From: Tridacna crocea
Lineage: Eukaryota > Mollusca > Bivalvia > Cardiida > Cardiidae
Direction: 5' to 3'
Length of the DNA stretch: 64,000 bases
Assembly (NCBI GenBank): GCA_943736015.1
Contig: OX031058.1
Location: 6,720,001 to 6,784,000 of the forward strand
The notes beneath the pieces are model-generated. The model saw only the letters and a list, made by a program, of their open reading frames with translations, had not been told where the DNA came from and ran no database searches. This document shows, one piece after another, positions 11,081-23,215 of this stretch (the stretch's first letter is position 1; each line of letters starts with the position of its first letter). The position numbers were made by a program, and so were the translations under genes.

Positions 11081-12139
11081 AAGTGTTCGCGGGCTTGACA
11101 CAAGTTGTCCTTGGACAACGATTATGAATTAGGATTAACGTCTTTTTATATTATGTAGATATAAGTATCGAAGCTCAAGTCACTGTAATTTGTCCGTAAA
11201 ATAGACTAGTAAAATAGGTAAACCGAGCCTAATCGTTTACCTAAAACAATCAAACCTTTTCACAGTATTTTATTGAGAAAATATTTTGGCTAAAAGAGAA
11301 TTTGCTTGTAACAAGCAATTCCTCTCAATTTCCGCAAATTCTTACTTTTCAATGTACACGAAGAACTACTTTGGATTTTCATTTACAACTTCCTTCAAAT
11401 ATGACCAGTTAAAAATTTTGTCGACTTGTGGAAGGTAGAGACAACATGACCAACTGCCGTATCAGTCCAATCTTTATTATTCATTACATTTTACCTTAAT
11501 ATCTATCTTACATGTATTTTCATTGAAATCAATAAAAATAAATATGTTCTAGCGTCATAAATGTAAAAAATAACGTCATTCAGGACTACAAGACATCACA
11601 TGTCTCAGAAAATTTAGATAACCAAAGTTGGTATTGCGCCGATTGAATACGGTTCAATTTTGACTTGGGATTGTTTACAAGCACGACAAATTACTAAATA
11701 TTCATTATCAAGCACCCCATAACTGTGAGCACATACCTTGCTCTGGCTTAATTAGTTTCTGGCTGGTGCTTTCTAGTATCAGTTCAAAATTTCCTGATAA
11801 AACCAAGAATTCCAGGGGCTTAGTGGAATCCGCTTGTATCCCTGTCCGTCTACCTGTTTGTATTAATTAAAATTGACCTCATATGTTGTTTCGCATCCTC
11901 AATTTCCTGGCCTTCAGTACTATCAGTACTTTGATTTTGCATTTTTGTACAATTTTCGTCCCAAAATCTGAAGGGGCACCTTTAAGTCATCTTTATTTGT
12001 CGTCTGCATTATTATCTTTCTCTTTGGAAAAATCTAAAGTCTTTATGTCGCTTTCTGCTCGTCTTGGCTACAATGCTTCAAATATTTGTCTTTTTTAAGA
12101 CGCAAAAAGTCGTCAAACCTCAGAAGAGGGGATGACTTG

Positions 12140-12330
12140 TGTTCGTATTCACCAACCATTCTTAAGAACATCCTTAGTCTTATTCTTTAAATTTTTGTCA
12201 ATGTGAAAATACCAGAACTTCTGATTGGCTAAACCAGCCAATCAGAAGTTCTGTTACTTTCACGGTTAGAAAATTTTGAGGAACACTACAAAGAATGTTC
12301 ATGAAAATGGTTGGTGAATACGGACCCTGG
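12140..12330. mobile_element. family I palindromic MITE, copy 1
   Basis: GTATTCACCAACCATTCTTAAG and its complement GGTTGGTGAATACGGACCC flank an inner palindrome AGAACTTCTGATTGGCTAAA. Confidence 0.85.
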
Positions 12331-12551
12331 TCTTTCTTTCTATCAGTTCGGATGCATCTAATATTCGGATAGGGCGTTGTCCGAGAATTCGGTAGCTATG
12401 ATGTCATTATGAATCAGACGACAATTATCATACCATCAGTCACCATCTCTTGTTTACACATCCAGGGATTTTCTGATGGGACTTAATCTGTCCCCATGTC
12501 TTTAGTCACTCAGAATTTTGTCTGCCTGGCTTTACCCTTTTTTGTTCCCAC

Positions 12552-12766
12552 TAGTCCTTTACTAAACAATCCCTGAGAGATAAAATGCCTACGGAAACAT
12601 TGTGAGAAAAGGAGAAAATGCTGGTAACCAGCATTTTCTACTTTTCCCACAGTGTTTCCGTTCTTTCAATTAACAAATCCATTCCATTCTCTTCCTTCTA
12701 AATTGTCGCCTGCAAATGCTTTCAATTTGGACAAGTCGAAAAGTCTGTCGTCTGGTTAGAGAATAA
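12552..12766 (+). mobile_element. family A MITE (plus), ends decayed
   Basis: Left half TCCTTTACTAAACAATCCC with a 10-30 bp deletion before the hairpin (about 12597-12652). The right half contains AATGCTTTCAATTTGGAC and ends without a clean TTAA. Confidence 0.75.
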
Positions 12767-12956
12767 ATCAATTTGGCACAAAGTTTTAATCCGTTATCTC
12801 CAACAGACAACATTTTTGATTTTGCAAACATTACGGAACAACAGGCAAATTTCCCTTTTGTTAGGATAAATCAAATGTATACTCTTGCATCAAACTTTTT
12901 CGGCGTTGAATGTACAAAAATATGTACTTGCTTTTCAGACATAATTTCTGATACTG

Positions 12957-13346
12957 ATGATATAGTGGTTGCGCCACGAGCGAAAATATTACCGATGGTG
13001 TTCACTCCATGAAACAAATTTCGATCCGTTCACCGGAAAAAAACAAATATTCTATATGTTTCATGTTTTAACCCTTTCTAGGAGGAGCTTCATCAAAATC
13101 CAGTACAGTTGTTTTCCGTTATTCCACGTGGCGTACCCCTCCTGCGTAGCAAAGCATTACAATATTACGTCAAGCGCGAGAAATGTAAGGTGAATGACGT
13201 CATGTTTCCATCTGTTTGTGAAGCACGCACTTTTACCTAGGCAACAAGAACATGAAAATCGGTATTTTCACCGGTCGTACCCGTGTAATATCGAAAAAAA
13301 TTTTCACTGCTATTTCTCGATATCCTACAGGAAAGCATGAAATAAA
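12957..13346 (+). mobile_element. family H element, left member of an inverted pair
   Basis: Contains one arm of the foldback head (AAAATATTACCGATGGTG), GGAGGAGCTTCATCAAAATC, TAGCAAAGCATTACAATATT and the CTGGTCGTACCC-like stretch, and ends CCTACAGGAAAGCATGAAAT. Confidence 0.8.
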
Positions 13347-13389
13347 CGTCTACATTTTGCACCAATCACAAATTTCTATTTAATCATTT

Positions 13390-13720
13390 TTATTTCATGC
13401 TTTCCGGTAGGTTATCGAAAAATATCGGTGAAATATTTAAGAAATAATCTTCTTTCTATCGTGGTTTATCGTTCAATAAACCAGTTATGAGTTATGAGGA
13501 CAATAAATAATCCACGATAGTGAAAATGCGCGTGACTCACGACCAGATGGAAATATGACGTCATTTACCTTACATTTTTTCGTGCTTGGCGTAATATTGT
13601 ACATAATGCGTTGCTATGCGGAGAGGGTACGCCACGGGGAATAAATGAAAGAACTGTGCTGGATTTTGTTGAAGTTCCTCCCAGAAATGATTAAAAGCAC
13701 GAATTGAATAGAGGATATTT

Positions 13721-13751
<31 letters not shown>

Positions 13752-13945
13752 GGTCGGTTAAAGCAGGGATCTTATATTCACACTGTATATATAAGATCCC
13801 TGGTTAAAGATAGAAATTTATTTCATCGAGTGGACATTAGTGATATTTTCACTCGTAAAGAAATTACCGATAATGTTCACTCAACGAAATAAATTTCGAT
13901 CATTGACCGAAAAAAATAAAAAATAAAAACAACAAATATTCTCTA
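13390..13945 (-). mobile_element. family H element, right member of an inverted pair
   Basis: Reverse-orientation copy from TTTCATGCTTTCCGGTAGG through the foldback head to ATTCTCTATTT. Interrupted by a GT/G microsatellite (13719-13754) and carrying an extra foldback (CTATCGTGG...CCACGATAG). Confidence 0.8.
13719..13754. repeat. (GT)n(G)n microsatellite
   Basis: GTGTGTGTGTGTGTG followed by a run of about 20 G, inside an H element. Confidence 0.9.
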
Positions 13946-15171
13946 TTTATTCCAATGGCCCCTGCCTATTTCGGCTTAGTTTAATGCGCTGGCTTTTGAC
14001 CTACTTCTTAGTACTGATAGAAAATAAATAGTTCGTAATTAGCGACTGGTGAAAAATGTGCACATGTTAATTCTGCTGGCCTCTGCCTCCCCAGTTGCTC
14101 TCGAATTTATGACACTCTTACTAACAAAGCTTTGCCACCGCTAATCGATACCCAGGGTCCTTGATTCGCACCATAGCAAACTAATATAATACAGACTGAT
14201 TCTATTCTTGTGCCTTTTTGAAAATGTTATATATTCGTAAGCATTACAAAATGAGCTAATACTATTTTTCCACAAAATGAAAAACAGTGAGGACAAAGAG
14301 CCCTTACATTTCATTATTTCACTTCATATTGATACACAAAAGAGTTTTAATATTTATATTCTAGTATATCTTACGCCTTCTATCTTTTTTACAGATATTT
14401 CTTGTTGAAAGATACTTCTTGGATATTGATTTATCAAATACCAATTGAATCATGAATGTGAGTTTAACTGCTACTAGTATTAGCAGATCAAAGACAAACT
14501 TTTGTGGTCCTGGGAGGAAAGGGGTCAGATATTTTCCAGAGTTATTTCCCTTGCTTTTGTCTTTTTGCACAGAGAGCCAGATCTTTGCTAATAAACGAAC
14601 CCTCCCAATGCCAACCCAATATCGAAACAGAGATCAAATTTAAAAAAATGGATGACTCAAAATTGGCATATCTTTTTTCTTTAATTTGAACCCTGTGTAC
14701 CTGATGATTCACGTATTCACGAGATGCAAGTTTGTGAAAGTTTATAGACTCTTTTAAAACACTTGTCGTTTGTGTCCCAATCGGCCAAGATGTGTGGAGT
14801 TTCTGAGAATTTTAATTAATTCCATGAATATAAATACATGTATATAGAAATTTATAAGTGCTGTTTTTGTTAACCCAGCAGCAGTTTTACTCTAATGGTA
14901 CAAATACTAGTTTGGTTCACCAATCCGTAAAATCAATTTGTCTTGTTTGGTTAACCCATCTGAAAGTGATTGTGTCTTTTCCCCAACTTATTTTTAGGAC
15001 GCTTTTTGTGTTTTAAATCTGAACTTTGAATCATGTAATCATAACATTTATCATAAACAAATAGACTGTCTCGGCCAAAAAAACCAAAATCGTGAAACGT
15101 TGTAAACTGTGTTAGTTAGTTTTGTGTTTTAATTTTGTCTGTGATAATAGTTAGCATGGATAGTTTCACTT

Positions 15172-15787
15172 CATGTACCGAGAAAGCAACCATACACGGC
15201 CTACGCCATTCATGTTTATTTCAAACGAATGATACTAACCCACAACTAGTCATATGTACCCGATTGCATAATGGTTAAAGATTTCCATTATCTCACATAA
15301 CTTCGGGGAAATATGATTCATTCCTAAGTTTACCCTTATCACGTTCAACACGTGAGATGAAACTTTGAAGCCGATAGTAGAAACACAAATGTTGTTATTT
15401 CAAAGGTACTTTCGAGGGAAAGCTAGCTCCTTATCAGACAGTGTATTTCTTGTTTGAAGCTACTTCTTGGTTATTGATTTATGCAATAGTTAATAGCAAC
15501 AGTTTAACATTGTGTTCCGACAAACCAACCATACACGGCCTACGCCCTTTTTTATTCTCAAGCGAATGATACTAACCCACAACTAGTCACATGTCCCCGA
15601 TTGCATAATTGTTAAAGATTTCCATTATCTGTTCAAACTTTGGGAAAAATGATTCATTCCTAAGTTTACCCTTACCTTTTACCTTGCTAAATAATTGAAA
15701 TGAAACTTTTAAGCCGATAGTAAAAACAGAAATTTTGTTATTTCAAAGGTACTTTCGGGGGAAAAATATCTCCTTATCGGACAGTGT
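15172..15787 (+). repeat. diverged direct duplication, about 340-bp spacing
   Basis: Units at about 15172-15445 and 15512-15787 share CCATACACGGCCTACGCC, ATACTAACCCACAACTAGTC, AAGATTTCCATTATCT and TTTCAAAGGTACTTTCG. The linker (TATTTCTTGTTTGAAGCTAC) also matches 14392-14460, so a third, partial unit exists. Confidence 0.8.
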
Positions 15788-15843
15788 GGATCCAAGATCA
15801 GACTGCACATTCCGTGCAGTCTGATCTTGGTCTACACTGTCCG
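15778..15843. repeat. family D palindrome
   Basis: CGGACAGTGTGGATCCAAGA and complement; the core is AGACTGCACATTCCGTGCAGT. It sits directly at the end of the second unit of the 15.2-15.8 kb duplication. Confidence 0.8.
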
Positions 15844-15915
15844 CAAAAGGTGGTCATTGATTCGCAGTTACCAGATACGTCACTGGCTTTGCAACATTGC
15901 AATTAGAGATCAGCC

Positions 15916-16118
15916 TGAGTCCGTATTCACCAACCATTCCTTAGAATATTTTTAGTCTTATTCTTCAGAATTTCGTCAATGTGAAAGTAACAGAACTTCT
16001 GATTGGCTAAACCATTCGGTTTAGCCAATCAGAAGTTCTGTTACTTTCACATTCAGATAATCTTGAAGAGTAAGACAAAGAACGTTCTTAAGAATGCTAA
16101 AGGTGAATATGGAGCCAG
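15916..16118. mobile_element. family I palindromic MITE, copy 2
   Basis: GAGTCCGTATTCACCAACC start. The inner palindrome has long exact arms (GTGAAAGTAACAGAACTTCT and complement). The right terminus is diverged (AATGCTAAAGGTGAATATGG). Confidence 0.85.
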
Positions 16119-16510
16119 AGCTCCAGATAAGAGGGAGTAATGGCATTCTAAAGTCATTATTTCTCTTGGAAAATTCTGATGAGTACCCACAACCTACGGT
16201 TTAGAGGAGACTAATTGATATTGTCAGTTTTATAATCAAAATCTCTCCCTCTATCTGGAACTCTGCAGATACCCTCATATTTTTTTGTATATTTATTTAT
16301 ATATGAAAGAAAGGTATAATACACATGATACGCAAGTGCGTCATGAAGAAAAAAAAAATGGGGAAAACACATTCTATAGAACAACGCTAACTTCATAATT
16401 AACTTCTAGTCTGCAAAACAGGTAAAATAAACTTTTAAAGGCAATCGTAAAAAGCTAATTTATTACTCTAACAAAGTTATTCGGGGGTCAAAAATACATG
16501 TATCTTCTTA

Positions 16511-16570
16511 TCTGACAGCTTAGCTCAAAGATCAGACTCTACGTTCTGTGAAGTCTGATCTTGATCTGCA
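16511..16570. repeat. family D palindrome, diverged
   Basis: AAGATCAGACTCTACG with CTGTGAAGTCTGATCTTG. A similar decayed copy lies at 17480-17550. Confidence 0.65.
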
Positions 16571-17003
16571 AAAAGTTGTGAGTCGTGCTTAGCATCCTAA
16601 AGATTAAAGGAACACTAGCAGCCAAAACAAAACAATTCGGAGGTCGAAATGCCGACAAATCTTGTTTCTACCATGCATGTTTTTTTCCCTAAATTTTCTT
16701 GGCGAGTTAAGATGCAATAGTCAAGTAGAATAAGAAAGATAACTCATGTCTATAGATTATTGAACATTCTTACAAAATGAACTCCCTTGAAACATCCCCC
16801 CTCCTCTCCCACCGCTCGCTCTCTTCTCTCTCTCTCTCTCTCTCTCACCCTTCCCCCCAAGCGACTCCTATCTCCCTATCTATCTGTCTGTATGTCTGTA
16901 TCCCCCTCTATATCTCTCTGGGTTTTGCTGTCTCATATGTTTAGGGGGACATAGCTTCGATCGTCACGAGGTGTGGGGTTTAGCGAGGGATTTCTATAAC
17001 CAA

Positions 17004-17233
17004 TTAACCCATTACCACACAATCCCTACTTTTGACGTCCCTGAGAAAGAAGCCTTTGGAAAACACTGTGGGAAAAGGAGAAAATGCTGGTAACCAGCAT
17101 TTTTCTCCTTTTCCCACAATGTTTTCTACCCTGTACAAAACAAATTTCAATTTTTTTTAGTCACTTATTTCGTCGTCTGCAAATGCTTTCGATTTGGACA
17201 AACCTAAAATTTTCTCGTTTGGTAATGAGTTGA
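17004..17233 (+). mobile_element. family A TTAA MITE (plus)
   Basis: TTAACCCATTACCACACAAT start; end decayed to GAGTTGA. Hairpin at about 17062-17124. A further right-half fragment follows at 17262-17335. Confidence 0.85.
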
Positions 17234-17682
17234 GCAAGCAATCACTTTCTCGGCGGTGCTTACGTTTAATTTGTCGTCTGCAAGTACTTTCAATTTTAAC
17301 CACTCTGAAATTGCTTCTTTTGTAAAGACATCAGCTAAAGTTATCTACATGCCGACTAACTCATAAGCGGGATCTTAATGCTCTAAGGGAGATAACCGTT
17401 GACAGCTTAAAACAGGACATTGGAAAGATAGTTTCGTTTACCACACCACATAGGCTGCGACGTGCGACACAAGAATCTTTTGAGAACAGAGTAGATTAAC
17501 ATCAGTCTGCATAGAAAGTGCAGTCTGATCTTGAATATACACTGTTCAGTAAGGAGATTTTTCAAAAAAAAAAAAATAATAATTATGATTATAATAATAA
17601 TGAGAATAATAATCTTTAAAATAGTGAAATTATGGGTTTTACTATTGCCTTGAAAGTTTCATTTCACTGAATTAGCAGATCT

Positions 17683-17880
17683 GGGCCCGTATTCACCAAC
17701 CAATCTTGAGAATATTCTTAATGTTATTGTCCAAGGTTTTCTAAATTTGTAAGTAACAGAACTTCTGATTGGCTAAACCGAATGGTTTAGCCAATCAGAA
17801 GTTCTGTTACTTACAAATGTAGAAAATTCTGAAGAATAAGACAAAGAAAGTTCTTAAGAATGGTTGGTGAATACGGGCCC
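17683..17880. mobile_element. family I palindromic MITE, copy 3 (best preserved)
   Basis: 198 bp with perfect terminal GGGCCCGTATTCACCAACCA and complement, and an inner palindrome GTAAGTAACAGAACTTCTGA with complement. No obvious target duplication can be called by eye. Confidence 0.88.
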
Positions 17881-18887
17881 TGGACTTAGTCTTATGGCAC
17901 AAGGTTTAGAACGACAAAAGCAAAACTGCGCGAGAGTTTCGCATCTCAGCATCCTGAGCTCAGGGCATGATAAATATCAATGTACCCAAAACCTGTAGTC
18001 TGATCTTCGATTTAAGATTATCCATTACCACATCTGAAAGTAATGAAAAATAAATCTCCATTTCAATTGAAATTGTATATCTATTCAACCATTGAGATGA
18101 TCGAGTTTGTTTACCTGGTATCGAGAATGACCGAACCTTCTTTCTATTACTGCCTGTTTTCGTCAGACTTGAATTTTTTTCCGACCAATTTTCCTGTAAA
18201 AGAAAAGAAACTTCGTTTGAAATGATATCCCCACCGAAAACACCGAAAAAAAAGGACTTTTTTTATAGAAACAAACAGCAGGTATTATATTTTGCATGTA
18301 CACGTGGCCTTTTTGTTATTGGTCCATTGTGAAAAATTAGGTTTAGCCCCTATCCCTACCCCCCACCCTTCTTTTTTTTCCCAGTTTCCCTTTCCCATGA
18401 CACGGCATTTCATGAAATAAATACAAATAATGAGCGTCTGTGGCTTTTTGATAAACAATTGAATACGAAGTTTCAAAAGCGTTTGTTCACAAGTTGAAGA
18501 GATATTGGTCCATAATGGAAGTGATAGATCAAGCCTCCTTTCGTCCTCACCACGGTATTAGATAAATTAAAAAAGAAACACACGAAAAAATGTATATCGC
18601 CGACTATCATGTGCGAAGTGTAATCAATTTTTGTCAAGGATTTTAGAAAAAAAAAATATATCTGTCCGGGCGAACGGACGGACATATCCCTCCACGTTCG
18701 TCGGTGAATAAAAAGAAGAAACAGCTTGCTTTCCTATAGGCTGAAAGGCACGAGCATGTAGAGTGATCACAAAACTATGTTGTCCAATTCGATCTATTTT
18801 TTAATTTAGCAAAAAGAGCTTTTAAATACCAATATTTTAGGACTGTTGTATTCGCTGGACATTTTCATTAAATTGATTTTTAACAAT

Positions 18888-19546
18888 TTAACCCTTTATC
18901 GAACAATCCCGTATTCCAATGACTTCGTGGAAAACGGGTTTGAAAGCTTCATGGGGTAATTACATACAGGATATTTGTTGATTTTTTTTCGGTGAAAGAT
19001 CGAAATTGATTTCATCTCGTGAACACCATCGTTAATATTTTCACTATAGTGGCGGGTTCACAAGATGAAATCAATTTCGATCTTTCACCGAAAAAAAAAA
19101 ACAACTCTGTTTATTTCATGCATTTAACCCTTTCTGGGAGGAACTTTATCAAAATCCAGTGTAGTTCTCTTCCGTTATTTCCCGTGGTGTACCCCTCCTG
19201 CATAGCAACGCATTACAATATTACGTCAAGTGCGAGAAATATAAGGTATATTACGTCATATATCCATCTGGTTGTGAGGCAGGCTCAACTTAACTAGGCA
19301 ACAAGAACATGAAAATCGGTATTTTCACTGGTCGTACCCGTGTAATATCGAAAAATATTTTCACTGTTTTTTCTCGATATCCTACTGGAAAGCACGAAAT
19401 AAACACTGCACACCAGCATTATATGCTTTCTGCTGTATCAAAGACAAAAATACCGTTTGAATTACATTTGATTTGTCGTCTGTAATTGCTTTCAATTTGG
19501 ACGAGTCACTGAAAATTCTGTCGTTTGATAAAGAATAAAGGGTTAA
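18888..19546 (+). mobile_element. family A copy split by an H element
   Basis: TTAACCCTTTATCGAACAAT opens at 18888 and the family's left half reads to about 18950. The right half resumes near 19410 (ACCAGCATT, then CAATTTGGACGAGTC) and closes AAAGGGTTAA at 19546. An H element (18968-19403) fills the gap. Confidence 0.65.
18968..19403 (+). mobile_element. family H element inserted in a family A copy
   Basis: Complete foldback head (GGTGAAAGATCGAAATTGAT and exact complement) followed by the body to CCTACTGGAAAGCACGAAAT. Confidence 0.8.
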
Positions 19547-19781
19547 AGGTAAATTATGTTCATTACTTATTATGAATGCGGGACATGTATTACTTCTTTA
19601 TAATTCAAGTCGACTTACTTACAAAACAAAACTGTATTACTGTATTATAACTACTCAAAATTTGCTAGGGATCACCCTAAAAGATTCACCTTAAATATAT
19701 ATGTGGCATATATATCATGTATGGTTTTACAATAAGTTACGTTGCCACACTGATCAATAAACGACCAATGGAAATAGATCT

Positions 19782-20006
19782 TTAAGCCTTTACCTCACAA
19801 TGCCGACTGTTAAAGACACTGAGAAAGAAGCCTTTGGAAAACATTGTTGGAAAAGGAGAAAATGCTGGATACCAGCATTTTCTCCTTTTCCAACGATGTT
19901 TTCTATTCTATGACAGACAGCATAGTGCAAATTGCATATAGTTTTTGGTCAGCAAATGCTTTTGACTTGGGCAAATCTTCTACAAATCAGTGTAATAAAG
20001 AGTTTA
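19782..20006 (+). mobile_element. family A MITE (plus)
   Basis: TTAAGCCTTTACCTCACAAT start; hairpin with a changed centre (GCTGGATACCAGC) and GTTGGAAAAGG arms; the right end is diverged near 20006. Confidence 0.8.
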
Positions 20007-20285
20007 TGCAAAACTGTTGTAACATATGAACCCATACAGAAATATGTAAGTGATCCCTATCAAAGTTTGAGTAGTATATATACGTTGTCTATCTGTGGAG
20101 CATCAAGTCCAATATGCACTTGGTCATACGAGCCCTGCTCAAATAAGGTAGGGTTGAATGGATCTTTTTTTGGCACATTATACCGTGCAGGTGATAACGA
20201 AATTATTGAAATACGAAATGATATTGTAATACTGAAAATATATCTACAAAAATTATCAACCAAACTTAATATAACTGAAGAAAAC

Positions 20286-20460
20286 TAGAGCTGTCACAGG
20301 ATGGGCCTTAATAAACCCACCAGCGCTTTGACAGAAATAGGTAGTTACAGTTATTTTGTACACAACGGACACATGGACGAACGAACGGACACACGGACGG
20401 ACAGACAGGCTGATTCCAGTTTACCCCCAAAAACGTTCGTTTTGCGGGGGTATAATAAAT
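20286..20460 (+). mobile_element. retroposon-like 3' end with GGAC-rich simple repeat
   Basis: Starts GAGCTGTCACAGGATG, passes through a CGGACACACGGACGGACAG-type run and closes with a GCGGGGGTATAATAAAT motif. This arrangement is common at the ends of molluscan retroposon copies (from memory). No coding region remains. Confidence 0.35.
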
Positions 20461-20799
20461 GAACATTAATCAAATAACGGAAAATGTCTTTGATAGAATA
20501 GAAAACATGGTCGGGTTACTGTTGAGATTGAACTAATAGCATTGTATGCATCGATAAACCATTTTTATCACAAATACAAGTAAGTCTTAATACATAATAG
20601 ATCAAACAGAAATTTAAATTTTTCAATATGTTACAAAACCTCTAACCTACCACCAAAGTAACGCCAAAGACCATGTTATGTTTTTTTTTTCTATTGTATG
20701 TGTGTTTTATTGTATGTACACGCTTAACATGTATGTGAGATCTGAAAAAAAAAAAAAAAATGTAACAAATGCGTTCGGCGTTTTATAAAAGACCCATGT

Positions 20800-21280
20800 C
20801 CACTTCTGTTTATGTCCAACACCTCATTAATGGTCAATTGGTTTGACCAAACATCACATTGCCAATCATCACCCCCGGGCAAACATCTCGTCCGTCAGGC
20901 CTGTGACCGCATATTCTATAACGAGCCTCGCAATCTGACTAATAGGCCGGTAATTACAAGCTCGGGGTTTTGTTTTAGGTGTGGACAGGGAAGCGCTTCC
21001 TTTTATTGCCCGTTATGGTCATTTTTTTTTCCCCGGAACAGATGTCCCTTGTCCAGTCTTGGTGCGGTCTTGTTAGAACTTGGGTGTGACCATCTGCTGA
21101 AGAAAGTGCAGAACTTGTCTTGTTGGTATTTTTTTACTCTTCAAGATTTGAATACGAATATCTCAATTTTATTTGGTATTTTTTTTTTCACCCCCGTTAG
21201 TTCATCCAACGTTTCTTTTTTCATCTCTGTCTTTTTTTGGTCTATTTTTTCCCTCATTATTTTCAATAAGTAAATATTTA
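20800..21280. other. unique upstream stretch, GC-richer core
   Basis: 20820-21010 is markedly GC-richer than its surroundings, with TTGCCAATCATCACC, GGCCGGTAATTAC and AGGTGTGGACAGG. A 153-codon + frame covers it but matches no family I know and ends in a T-rich hydrophobic run, so I read it as non-coding, possibly regulatory. Confidence 0.35.
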
Positions 21281-21692
21281 TCTATGTAGCTATATCTAAA
21301 ATGATATTTTTAGTTTAAACATAGTTTATTAATATAATTTACATAGACTAGTTTGACATAAATTTAAACAAGAAAAGGATTAGAAGGTAAGCTTATAGCT
21401 TATATAGTTCCTTTCCAATAAATATGATATTTTTCGTGCATATGTTAAAAAAAAGAGCTAGTTTAAAAAAAAAGAGTACAACAGAAAAAGAAATTGGGGT
21501 TTCAGTCGTCCGTTCTTATAAAATATTATGATTGAAAGAAAATGGTTCTTTATTTACTGCAACAAACTTTAAATGTAGTAAACATAAATTCAGGGAGTAA
21601 ATCGTCCCATGATATGAATCAACTTTATCTAGAAATGTGGCTAAAATTATGGGGTAAACTGATCCTTTAACAAGCAGAGAATTAAATTGTAG

Positions 21693-21758
21693 CAAAAATT
21701 TTCGACCATGGTCAGCCTGCATGGACTGCGCAGGCTGACCTGGTCGATCATTTTTGCA
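21693..21758. repeat. family K hairpin
   Basis: GCAAAAATTTTCGACCATGG and GGTCAGCCTGC with their complements around GACTGCGCAG. Confidence 0.75.
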
Positions 21759-22033
21759 GGTGCATTCAACCTTCTTATCACAAGGTAAGAGTCAAGCTTT
21801 TAACAAAATTACTTTCAAAATCAATCATTTTCAGACCCTTTTGCGAAGATGTGGCAACAAAACAACATATTCATGTTGTTTGATCTTCCGTGTACTGTTT
21901 CTGACATGCTGTTCTCCTGCCTTATATCAAAATATATCGATTTTGATTCTGCAGTTTTAAAGATAAAACTGTTTTATCAATCTTTAAGGATAAAAATAAA
22001 AGTTCGCAACATTCGTACCCACCCGGGTACCAA

Positions 22034-22200
22034 CTGTGCGGATCAGTGGTGAAGTACAGGACTAGTAACCAGGTGGCCAGGGCTCGAGCCTTACCAGGCA
22101 CATTGAAGTTTTCACGGTTGGAGTGTCCTTGGATTACCCAATTCTGAGCCCCAACCGAATATTCCTGAACCCAGAATATACGTGGATATGTGAGCTGTCA
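22034..22200 (+). mobile_element. possible tRNA-derived SINE fragment
   Basis: GATCAGTGGTGAAGTACAGG (22041-22060) resembles a degenerate A box and GGGCTCGAGCC (22080-22090) a B box at the usual distance. No full cloverleaf or 3' tail repeat is evident. Confidence 0.4.
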
Positions 22201-22558
22201 TTATGATCTTAAAGTGAAGTAAATTTACTTATTTTATTACATAACAGAACATTATTTTATTTTACAAACAAATGATTTATCTTACACTGTACTCTGTATT
22301 AAATTATCCCGAGTGTTTAACGACATTAGGGATAAAGGGGTGGGGACTCTTCCGTAAGCACTGCAGGAAAAGAAAATGCTATTAACTAGAATCTTTTCTT
22401 TTTGCTATTTTCCCTTACTTTCAAAGAAAAAACAGCGTATTTTATCCCGCAATGTTCTCTATCCCTTCAGCAAGGAATACCATAGTTCTAGCAATAAATA
22501 ATACAGTTGTCACCTGAAAATGGTTTCAGCTTAAAAAGCGTATTGTCAGTTAGAAAGT

Positions 22559-22800
22559 TTAACCGAAAAAAAAAAACCATTTCCCAAGCATCCTGTAGTT
22601 TTTACGGCCATGAAGAAGAATCATTTTGAAAACATAGTGAGAAAAGGAGAAAATGCTGGTAACCAGCATTTTCTCCTTTTCCCACAATATGTTCTACCCT
22701 CCCAGAACAAATTTTTATTTTTGTGTCACGTTAACTTTGTCGTATGTAAATGTTTTCTGTTTGGACCGGTCTAAAACTTTGTCGTTTGGTAAAGAGTTAA
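22559..22800 (+). mobile_element. family A TTAA MITE (plus)
   Basis: TTAACC with an inserted A run near the left end, intact hairpin at about 22629-22690, TTTGGTAAAGAGTTAA end. 242 bp. A decayed copy without usable ends lies upstream at 22330-22470. This is the last repeat before the promoter region. Confidence 0.85.
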
Positions 22801-23215
22801 GTTTATTTTCATAACGAACATGTAACTTTTCTCAAATATAAACTCATTTACAAATTAAGCAAACATTGATTTTAGAATTTAAACAGATTTTTTTTATAGT
22901 ATACAAGGGATTTAATCAAATCTTATAAAATAATCGTGATTACTCTGTATATGTACATGTACACATGAAATGCAAAGTATCATCATCATGGACAGAAAAT
23001 TCACTTAGTTCGTCCATTTGGCGAAATGTATTTACATTTTGGTCCGCATTTCGCCCCAAGAACCTTTGGTCGGTCATAAGATGGCTGATAAATTAGACGT
23101 TATTTATGTATGAACCATAATGGTTGCAAATTGGCTACATTATCGCATTTCGTGCGGTATCGATCGCACTCGGCCAACTTCGGAAAATCCTCGATTTGTA
23201 CTAGACGAGAGCCCC

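Noticed and set aside
20812..21273. 153-codon frame as a gene
   Set aside because: No recognisable domain, a second half of T-rich DNA giving poly-Phe/Ser, and no splice or start context; kept only as a unique non-coding island.
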